From: Sweltsa coloradensis
Lineage: Eukaryota > Arthropoda > Insecta > Plecoptera > Chloroperlidae
DNA: 64,000 nt
Reading direction: 5' to 3'
Assembly (NCBI GenBank): GCA_024449915.1
Contig: JAMZAV010001733.1
Span: forward strand, 248,001 to 312,000
Shown in pieces: positions 55,500 through 64,000 of the stretch (its first letter is position 1; every line of letters starts with the position of its first letter). Under the pieces are notes generated by a model. It was given only the letters and a program-made list of their open reading frames with translations. It was not told the origin of the DNA and made no database searches. The position numbers were made by a program, and so were the translations under genes.

Positions 55500-56284
55500 T
55501 GGATGAGCGTAGCGAGCGTAGCGAGCGGAAGCGAAGACTTCAATTTCACTGACCCCCAAAAAAATTTAGCTCGGGTGTTTTTTTTTCTTTTTTTTTTTTC
55601 CGTCTGTTTGTTCGCTCGATTCCGGGCAAACGGCATATGCGATCTTGATGAAAATTTGACCGGACCTTCGTTTTCTCTGAACTTAGAGGTGTATTGTTTT
55701 TGGGTACAATCGAAGAAATATTTCTCATGAATATCGTACTTTTACGATTTTTTTCGATTTTTAGTGCGATATTTTCGTGACATTTGGGCCGATTCTGACC
55801 AAACGGGTGGGGCTAGAACGTTCATATTTCACATGGACATTAAGATTATGGTGATGTAGTACCTTTTGAAAGAAAAAGTTGAAAAATTTAGCTAGAATCC
55901 ATAGAAATAAAGGTTTTAATATTAGTTTTTCAATTTTTAGTGCGATATTTTCGTCATATTTGGGCCGATTCTGACCAAACGGGTAGGGCTACAACGTTCA
56001 GATTTCACATGGACATTAAGGTTATGGTGATGTAGTACCTTTTGAAAGAAAAAGTTGAAAAAATTAGTCAGAATCTACAGAAATAAAGGTTTTAATATGA
56101 GTTTTTTGAAGTTTATAATACCAATTAACAAATAACAATAGAAACTTGACAACAATCACCTCCACAATGCATTCAAAAAGCACTTGCAAAGGAAAAGTGC
56201 AAACAAACGCACAAAACGCAAAAAAAAACTTACAAAAAAAAACGCTCATCCATCAACGCGGCGGGACTTTAGCGTTTTCCTAGT
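55500..56284. mobile_element. TTGGATGAGCG...CCTAGT element, copy 4 (most complete)
   Basis: Starts TTTTTGGATGAGCGTAGCGAGC with tandem AGCGAGCG words. It contains two direct copies of CATTTGGGCCGATTCTGACC about 170 bp apart, and ends CGCTCATCCATCAACGCGGCGGGACTTTAGCGTTTTCCTAGT. Confidence 0.7.
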
Positions 56285-57300
56285 AAGATGGAATAGGACG
56301 CAGTTGGCAGTTGGCACATTGCTATTTGCTAGGCCAGGATGAATCCAACGTATGAAACATTAGGCCTACATAGTTGCCAATTAAGCATAGATGGACAGCC
56401 CTACAGTTGTAGATGTTCAATATTTTTATGTATATATTTTTGTATTATATTTATGAATAGCTATATTATGTATATCCACAAATGTGGTCAATTTAAGACT
56501 TTTAAGAAATCCAAAATCCTAAAAATCTTTTTTTTATTATTATGTTTTTAAATAGTTTCTTGGAAAGTGTTTGTTACATATCCACTTCCATGACAACTAC
56601 CCAAAATTGTAAACAACTGTGGTGTCAGTCGGCCGAGCAAACAGGAACTTGCTTTAAAGTTTAAACGCATGTCCCCTCTTAATTTGTTTGTTTCGAACTC
56701 TTTAACGGTAGCTTCCTACTGGTACCTTTATAGATGGATGTCAGTAGCAATGGAAGTGTGTTAAAAGAAGCATTCATAGACGACCTTGAGTTTTCCGCCA
56801 TGTGTCAATTCTCATTGCATTTCTAAAGAACTTATAGCATTTGTTAAATTGGTAAATTAGGTAGCCTACTGCTTGGCACTTAGTGTAATCAGCACTTCCT
56901 GCTATTTCACCATTAGGTTCAATCATTGACTCTAGGTCTATTCAAATTGGATGTATTGTTAAACGTGGGCCGACAAAAGACGAAACTACTATGTGTTAGT
57001 TTATTCTAGGTTTGGAATTTGGAATGTATGTTGTTCTGTCAATGAAGTTTTTGTTATTAGTCCTCCTTATTACTTCTATAGGCCTACTCTTGTAGGATTC
57101 TAATATAGGGCCTACCTATCTGAATTGGTTTTCTCGTAGTCCCGTCCGTCAACAGCATTGTTAAAGTATCTTGCAACTTATAAATACATAGTCTACCATA
57201 GTAACAAGTAGGCCCTAGTAATGTTTACCTAAATTTAAAAAATTGTTTCTAAATTTTGAAAATAATTATTATTATTTATTATTATTATATATATGGCACA
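56285..57300. other. intergenic, no gene seen
   Basis: AT-rich; short hydrophobic ORF 56339-56551 is unsupported. Nothing else is recognised. Confidence 0.4.
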
Positions 57301-57301
57301 T

Positions 57302-58946
57302 GGGTCATTCTCAAACGTAATGACCATATTGAAAAAAGTGCTTGCAAGAAAAAATTATAACATAAAATTGGATGCCTCCTTTAACAATACATTATCCAAT
57401 AATTTGTTCTTACAGCCCTAAAAGGGTTTATCTAAAAAAACAAAAATGTTTTACATACAAGCATTTTCATCAATCCAAGTGTACGAAAATGTCATGACTG
57501 TTACCGGACATAAAAGTGACAATTGATGTAAGAAGTCATTTATTAAATCTATATTCATGTGCACAATAGTATTAGTTACATTATCACACAAAACTAATAC
57601 ATTCAATAAAATATACATTTTTATGTTAATCACTTTTTATAATAGGTACCAAAATGTCAAGAATGCTACTCAAATTTCAAAACCTGGTAATTAACTTACT
57701 AATAATGGACAAATAACAAATCAAATTTTATCAAGATCACTGTTAGCAATGAAGTATTAATATTATAAATAAGATTAAAAATGTGATTCAGTTATTTTAA
57801 ACTTTAAATAAGACTTAATTTAATAATTAGCTCGGGTAACGGTGTTGACAAAAAGTAACAGTCTTGACAAAAAAGTTACTTTTCTAACAGTAATAATTTT
57901 TTTCTAAGATCATGTTGCTTGTTAGTGTACAAATCAGTCAACCTAAAGATAAAATCCATCTAATCCAACAAGTTTGTGTTGAGTTTAAAGAAAGAGACAC
58001 TACGGGTAACGGTCTTGACAAAAAGTAACATTCTTGACAATGTGATCACTGAAAATCAATAAAAACAAGTGTTTTGTTACTTTTGAGTATGGCAATGAAT
58101 TACAACCTCTCCCTTCAAAACACATCTACAGTTGCAGGAAATTAATGCAGTAATCCACGATGCCCTTGGTAATGTTACTTTTTGAAAGTAACATACCTGA
58201 CAAGTAACGGTCATGACATTTTTATATTCATAAATAAATATCAGTACAAATGCCATGTGCATAAAAGTAGGGTTGTGTTTTCTAGGATTTGGAACTTGAT
58301 TGTAATGTGATTATAGTGTTTAATCAAAGATAAAATTAAAAATTAATGATCTTAACTTGGTAACATTCATGACCAATAATTAAAATACTCGCCGTTTATT
58401 TGTTCCCTTCTCAATTTTAACAGATATCATTGAAAAATCAAACAAACTTCAATGGTGTCATATCATGGACTCTTGTTCTTCTTCATTGATCCACTGCCTT
58501 CTACACTTTATTTTTATTTATTTTTTGCACGGTAACGGTCATGACATCAATATTATTACCACAGTGGGGACGAACACTCCTTACTTGATATTTCTTGTAA
58601 AATGTTATTATATAAAAATGTCTTAAACATTGATTACTTATTTATTATTTCTGCTTTCATTTTCACCAAGGGATTAAAATAGTATTAAGTGGAAAATCCA
58701 AACAGCTTACTGAAACACTTCTGGTTTTGTGGATAGGGACATAGGTTTTAGCACATTTTGCATTACGTAATAGTGAATTAAAGATCGGCCTTACAAGATA
58801 GAAGTGCAAAAATTCATGGAGCTAATAAAAACTATAAGTATTCTGAAAATGTACAACCAAAATTTATGCAAATCAATATCTTGATCTAAAAAAAAAATAA
58901 TATTAAGGTGGGACAGCACAAGAGTCATTTTATTTGAGAATGACCC
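57302..58946. mobile_element. 1.6-kb DNA element with GGGTCATTCTCAAA ends and internal motif array
   Basis: Inverted ends GGGTCATTCTCAAA and TTTGAGAATGACCC are flanked by TATATA. Inside, the words GTAACGGTC(A/T)TGACA or close variants recur at least eight times in both orientations (about 57495, 57837, 57858, 58006, 58025, 58187, 58203, 58361, 58533). There is no ORF above 65 codons. I do not recognise the family. Confidence 0.65.
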
Positions 58947-60356
58947 ATATATATATTATAGGCCTATATATTATTATAATTATAATTTATTTTTTAGGTG
59001 TAGGGCACACTCCTAATTTAATAGGCATATGGCCAAAAATTGCTAATAACTAGACATAGAAAAGCTGTGTTTATTTAGGGTCATTTGTTTGTTCATTTGT
59101 TGGACAGCTTTAATTAACAAGTTTTAAGACATTGATTGATACCTAATAATATTATTGATTTAAATCTGATTTGAATAATAAAATTATGGTGTATTGAATA
59201 AACATGGCTAATTTAAAAAAAAAAAAAATTGAAGGTAACTTATTCTAATAGGCTACTTTAAGACATACAAGTACCAGCAACTCATGCTGTATGTATAATT
59301 GCCTAATGTGCGGTTGGCCGCGACTGACATTGAGCTTGAACTTCACCTTGTTAACGAGCGCGTAGTATTTAACGAGGAACAAATTAATCCAGTTCCCTCG
59401 CAGGAAGTGGGCTACGCTACCAAAACTTCTCAGACCGTGCAAATTTTTCCCACAATTTGTTTTAGGCTTAGCTGGCAGAAAACAGGTTCCATTAAGGAAT
59501 CTAATTGTAGGATACCAATTAGTACTTTCCTTTAGGCAAAGTGCACATCCCCAACCATCGTCGTTACGTAGCTTGTAATTTTAAGAAAGTGTTGGTTGTA
59601 ACTTAATTAGTCATGATGTATTTCTAAAAAGATCTATTGCTCATTTGACCTTTAGAGTAATTACTACGCATTATATCAGAGACAAGTGGAAGTGTATCGC
59701 AAGGGGGCAAGATTATAGTTCATAGTTCTAATGTGGGAGCTTTGACTTTCACAACGTTTGCTTGACGTAGACACGTGGGGTCTGTATGAAGTGTAGCCTG
59801 ACTTTCTCTTCTCATATGTGATCACTTGTTTGTTTACCAATTAGGCTAATTTGACTTTAAGAAATATATAGGCCTACCGGTATTTACATTAGAACAGGGA
59901 GTAAATTATATGTATTAACACATAGGCCTAGGCTTAAACAAGAACCCTAATCACTTTGTTAAATTTAAATTTCACTGTTAAATTAATTTTGCCCCATTTT
60001 AGAAGATAAAATATAGCCTAGATAAAATAATTTGTCTGCTAGGGTTTTGTTGAAAAAAGTTGATCTTTAAATTTCTGAAGTATTTTATTTTAAAAATTAC
60101 ATATTTAACAATTTATGCCTACTCACAACTCACAAGAACCTTTGGTTACCTTTGAAGAATGATTGTTGCCAACTAAATTTAAGTAAAAATATTACTTTGA
60201 CCAATTATTTGATCGGTCAAATGTTACTTGGTCATTAGGCCTAGACCGGCTTGCCATCTCTACCTGATAGGTAGACCGTAGGGCCTACTGTGTTATTTCT
60301 TGTGCCCCTTAGGTAGATTCGATGTTCTCACGTCACTGTGGACCTGATTGTTTCAG
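58947..60356. other. intergenic or TNK2 5' intron, no gene seen
   Basis: ORFs at 59245-59535 are mutual shadows without motifs. It ends at the acceptor of the TNK2 exon. Confidence 0.4.
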
Positions 60357-60474
60357 ATAAGACGGTGAGCGTTCTCCCAAGATGTCCGACGAGGGCGGGA
60401 TCGAGTGGCTTTTCGAGCTGCTGCAAGATGTTCAACTCGATCAGTTCTTCACGCGGATCCGCGATGATCTCCAG
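60357..60474 (+). CDS. TNK2: TNK2/ACK tyrosine kinase, start-codon exon (SAM-like domain)
   Basis: The exon follows acceptor attgtttcag. Twenty-five nt of 5' UTR precede ATG at 60382 (context CCAAGATGT). The 31 codons (SDEGGIEWLFELLQDVQLDQ, then FFTRIRDDLQ) match the start of the SAM-like N-terminal domain of activated CDC42 kinases, which mediates membrane targeting and dimerisation. The exon ends CAG before GTGATA, phase 0. The acceptor shows there is at least one upstream non-coding exon. ACK kinases are cytoplasmic effectors of Cdc42 acting in growth-factor and endocytic signalling. Confidence 0.88.
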
Positions 60475-60589
60475 GTGATACTGTCGTTTTATATTTCCAG
60501 TCAGGTTTAGTCAAAACCAAACTGGAAGGGATGGTATGAGGTGGTGTGGTTCGTTCACACGGTTGTTTGAAAAAAGTGTTCGTAAGGGC

Positions 60590-60907
60590 CAGGGTGTTTT
60601 TGATTTATTTAATAAAAATCATTGATTTAAATCAGATGCACTTCTTCATTTTGAGCAACAAACACAAGAGTTCTATCCGATTTAAGCAAAGTTTCCCTTA
60701 AAATAATGAATGAATTTTATTTTCTAAAAGGCTTGTGAGTATTTGATCCGCTTACCAACTAGACAAGTTTTGAAACACTGAAATTGTTGATTTAAATCAA
60801 TAAAAATCTTATTCAAATCAAATAAATCTGATTTAGGCCTAAATCAAATTACACCTAATCATGATTTTTTATCTTTTTAATAAAAATTAAAAAAATCACG
60901 CACCCTG
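60590..60907. mobile_element. hAT MITE (CAGGGTG...CACCCTG), TSD GTAAGGGC
   Basis: A 318-bp copy of the 54001 family with perfect 8-bp duplications at 60582-60589 and 60908-60915, in the first coding intron of TNK2, 115 nt after the donor. Confidence 0.92.
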
Positions 60908-61238
60908 GTAAGGGCTACTTTTGTGTGCTGCACACGGTTACGGCGGCCGTTTAGAGTTGCGAGGGGGAGGGTCAATTAGGATACAATCTTGACGAGATGT
61001 TTTTCTCGAAAAGCTTCAATGGTGTCACATATCTGTTCTGTCTGTCGTAACTTCCTCACACAATGCACCATGATCGCGCTAGTTTCTGCAGCGCCAGTAG
61101 AAAGGGTAGATCTTTCAACACTGTGGGCAGTTTTCAAAACGCACGCATTGAAATGTTGCTTCCTCCACACCATCCAGTTTGGTTCCGACTGAAGGTGCCA
61201 GGAACTATAAACTACCTACTGGTACCTTTATTTAGAAC

Positions 61239-61659
61239 CATGGTGGTATATATCTTTAGGTGATTTCACTGCCAGAATTCTGTGGTCGCTTAATGCACGC
61301 GGTGCAGACGGTCGCCGACAGAATGCGCAACGTGTCAGGTGGTAGTCACGTGACATAGAACTTACAAGATGGCGGCCTTGGGGACCAATCAGATGGCTCG
61401 AATTCGGAAATTCGAATGTTCCGCCTACGGATCTGAATGCACGGCCTTCAATAAAGTGTAAACACACCGCCATCTCTCGAGGTATTAGAGTCGATAAAGA
61501 AGTTTGGAAAAACTTCTTTATCGACTTTCTCGTCACGTGACTACCACCTGACACGTCGCGATCCTGGCGGATTCCGTCTGAACTGCGTGCATTAAGCGAC
61601 CACAAAAATAGCATTGCTGGATACGCAAGTGAAATCACCTAAAGATATATACCACCATG
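61239..61659. mobile_element. long-TIR palindromic MITE, TSD TTTAGAAC
   Basis: The ends CATGGTGGTATATATCTTTA and TAAAGATATATACCACCATG extend into imperfect arms of more than 100 bp (GTCAGGTGGTAGTCACGTGA against TCACGTGACTACCACCTGAC). TTTAGAAC is duplicated at 61231-61238 and 61660-61667. ORFs in this region are by-products of the palindrome. Confidence 0.92.
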
Positions 61660-61667
61660 TTTAGAAC

Positions 61668-62325
61668 TATGTTAATTTGATTTTAAAAAGCTTAAATTGG
61701 CAGTGTTTGCTATTGTGTAGCAATAGAGCTGTAATTTCACTAAAACTTTCACTAAAAATCCAATACTAGGCCTATTTACTACCTAATATATTTTTTAAAT
61801 GAATTGTATGAACAAAATTTAATTAGGTAGGCCTATTCTAGAATTTTACTAACTTCTTTGGCTGTTTTGTACCGTAAAGCAAAACATAGGCCTAAACCAA
61901 AAAAAAAAGAATTAGAAGAAGAAGTTCTAATCTGTGAAATTTTAAATTTTACCACCAGTAGAAGAAATTTGTTTCTTTTGGACTGACTCAATTAATGCTA
62001 TCATAGTTAGGCTAGACTAATTTTACAAATGGGCTAGGCATATTTATAACATTCCTATGTTAATTATTAAAGCACTTAAGACTTTTGCGGCTCAAAATAC
62101 GTATTAATATTAATAGTGAGAAATGTGCCATTTTGCTGCTTCGCGGATCTACTCACAGTCACATCATCAGGACGAATGATGGAGCCCACAGCGGATCCAA
62201 AACGTCGAACTCTTGCACACAAGTAAGGGTAGAATCCGCGACACAGCGAAGTGACCCAATTTAAACTTTTCTTAATATTATGTTCATTGCTGATGTGTAG
62301 TTAGGATATTGTATTGCCGTGGTTG
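61668..62325 (+). other. TNK2 intron, no gene seen
   Basis: AT-rich. 62160-62235 shares CATCATCAGGACG and CCAAAACGTCGAACTC with the tail region at 33385-33420, probably a retroelement end. Confidence 0.4.
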
Positions 62326-62329
62326 TGTT

Positions 62330-63000
62330 GATAATCAGTGACGTAACTGCAAGAGCCCAAATCTGGTCAGAGGGGGGGGGGGGGGGGGGGGGAGACACAA
62401 TTTTGTGGAACGATTTTGTAAACTGACAATCTTCACAGTTTTATAAATTATCAACGAAAACTATGCTAAAACCTAGTAAAATACCACCATTTGCAATGTT
62501 AAAAATAAAATAACAAATATGGGGCTATGTGCCACATACCTGCACTAGCTGGGGGCATCCCTCCCACACCCCATTGTTAGAGATACTTTTTTTAGCATTA
62601 AAATTTAGAATATTTACTATTTAGCAATAATTTTGACAAATTTAGCATTTTGTAGCATAAATTGGTTTCCCTTCCACCAAAACCCTTAATGTAGGGTGTT
62701 TCTTACACTTCTAATGGTAAATGATGAATTATAGTAACATTTCAATTTAATATAGCCCTAGTAATATAAAATGCTAAAATACATTGATAAACTAGTTCTC
62801 AATAGGCATTAAAAAATTTATTTTTAGTAAAATTAGCATTTTGAATCTCCAAAATAAGCATTTTGTAGCATCAAAAAGAAAAACCTAAAACGCTAAAAAC
62901 CCATATCTCTACCCATTATACCAGGAATACATACTAATGTGATCAGTTACAAAACAATTCACCCCCCAAACAAAACAAGGGCTAGTCACGCCACTGTTGA
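62330..63000. mobile_element. element with ATCAGTGACGTAACTGC ends, containing a TAGAGATA MITE
   Basis: The ends AATCAGTGACGTAACTGCAA and GGGCTAGTCACGCCACTGTTGAT are imperfectly inverted. Inside, 62578-62911 is the third TAGAGATAC MITE, with near-perfect duplications CCCATTGT/CCCATTAT. A run of about 22 G lies at 62372. The outer element stops only some 25 nt before the TNK2 exon acceptor. Confidence 0.6.
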
Positions 63001-63029
63001 TACTAACGAGTTGTGTGTTGTGTGGCCAG

Positions 63030-63274
63030 ATCACCCGACTGGCGCACTTTGACTACGTCCAGGCGGAGGACCTGGAGAAGATCGGGATGGGGAAGCCGGG
63101 CGTACGTCGTCTGCTGGACACGGTGAAGAAGAGGAAGGCGCAGCAGTGGAAGAAGAACATCCTGACCAAGCTGATGCCGACGGGGGGCGGTGGGAAGCAG
63201 AACAACTCTAAGAAGGCGGTGTCTGAGGGGCTGAGTCTCAGTCTCACATGTCTCATACAAGACAAGGACGTCAG
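63030..63274 (+). CDS. TNK2: TNK2/ACK tyrosine kinase, second coding exon
   Basis: The exon follows gtgtggccag and ends before gtgagg, phases 0 to 2. It encodes ITRLAHFDYVQAEDLEKIGM and then GKPGVRRLLDTVKKRKAQQW, which is nearly the vertebrate ACK1 pattern, a linker with GGGGKQNNSKK, and LSLTCLIQDKDVR, which leads into the kinase domain. Kinase, SH3 and Cdc42-binding parts lie beyond the window. Confidence 0.9.
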
Positions 63275-63297
63275 GTGAGGGACTGTGACGAGAGAAG

Positions 63298-63788
63298 TAG
63301 GGATGGGAAAAAGCGTTTAATTTCTTAAACGTTTAACCCCTTGAACTAATTGCGCTTAAACGTCCTAAACCCTATTTTCTAAAAAAAAAATATATATTTA
63401 TATATATATATATATATATATAGGGCTATATAAATTTAGGTAAGCAGAGGCCTAGGTTTAATAACAAAAATCGTAATTTTGAACTTATGACCGGCCGACG
63501 AATAATTAACTAACGGTTTTATTCTCACTCTTGCATTAAATAACCCGGCACTTCCATCATGTGTAACAGACAAGATGCCTCAAGATGCCTTAATACAGCC
63601 TGGGAGCCGGCACCTCCACAAAAATTAAGCACTTTTAGAAAATTATCACCCTTATTTGTTAGCCTGTATTTATTTAGACTCCAAAAGTGATAACAAAATA
63701 ACATTTCATTTTTTTTTTTTTTTACTAAACGTTTTGCGAATTTAATAACCTCTAACCGTTCACTGAACGTTTAAACGTCCCATCCCTA
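63298..63788. mobile_element. hAT MITE (TAGGGATGGG...CCCATCCCTA) beside TNK2 exon
   Basis: The inverted ends continue as AAAAAGCGTTTA and TAAACGTCCCATCCCTA. The flanks AGAGAAGT and AGAGAAGA fit an 8-bp duplication with one change. It contains a (TA)n run. It lies 23 nt after the exon donor. Confidence 0.8.
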
Positions 63789-64000
63789 GAGAAGATGCAT
63801 TCTTAATCCTTGTTCTTGCACTTCAATACTCAAATGTTGCATAATTTGGAAATCTCATAAATAGCGCTTAGAACCGGGAAGAAAGTTTGTTCCTCTCTTC
63901 TAAAACCTTGCAATGAGGTTTTCATTCACTTGAAAAGGTAGAATAAAATGATATTCAACAAATAAGTACCAGTAAGTAATAAGTACCTAGATAGTAGGTA
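63789..64000 (+). other. TNK2 intron at window edge
   Basis: No feature seen; the sequence ends within an intron. Confidence 0.5.

Overview
This window looks like nuclear DNA of an invertebrate animal. Genes are broken into short, GC-richer exons with GT/AG introns, the introns are packed with transposons (hAT-type MITEs, a hAT transposase, Tigger-like, Penelope-like, non-LTR, Ty3/gypsy and another LTR element), and the intronic DNA is saturated with the palindrome AGGCCT. The style reminds me of marine deuterostomes such as echinoderms or hemichordates, but that is an impression, not a proof.

Three host loci are supported. (1) A RecQ helicase of the Werner (WRN) family runs on the + strand from 1543 to about 30.5 kb. 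Twelve exons with matching phases add up to 2094 nt (697 codons plus stop) and cover the helicase core, zinc-binding and winged-helix RQC region, and a short HRDC-like end. Its 5' part lies before the window. A second, phase-compatible exon at 19675-20275 would give an alternative C-terminus. (2) Tail-to-tail with it, on the minus strand from 40079 to about 32.3 kb, is a mitochondrial locus. The exon at 40079-39912 encodes a LYR-motif microprotein resembling the human MIEF1 microprotein. It splices to an exon at 36124-35801 where that protein ends; 8 nt later a second ORF starts, encoding the mitochondrial ribosome-rescue factor MTRFR (C12orf65). The GGQ-bearing exon is present twice: one copy reads GGS (in line with the dicistron), the other keeps GGQ. 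(3) At the right edge, + strand exons at 60357-60474 and 63030-63274 encode the N-terminal SAM-like region of an ACK/TNK2 tyrosine kinase, which continues beyond the window.

The rest is repeats. 0-9.6 kb: MITEs, a Penelope-like endonuclease and a non-LTR remnant. 10-18 kb: MITE fragments, a hAT transposase gene split by a Tigger-like insertion, and a perfect tRNA-derived palindrome. 22.9-24.8 kb: Tigger-like and non-LTR remnants. 25.3-28.8 kb: nested hAT MITEs. 36.5-39.6 kb: a truncated Ty3/gypsy element inside a MITE inside the LYR/MTRFR intron. 45.6-52.5 kb: an LTR element with 1.4-kb LTRs and a tRNA-Lys-type primer site, carrying a Gag-like ORF and a four-copy tandem array of a small membrane-protein ORF but no pol that I can see. 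53.5-63.8 kb: a 5S-like SINE, a motif-rich DNA element and several target-site-flanked MITEs around the TNK2 exons.

The most interesting signal is the compact mitochondrial dicistron with its duplicated GGQ/GGS exon. Both encoded proteins belong to families that act on the mitochondrial large ribosomal subunit.
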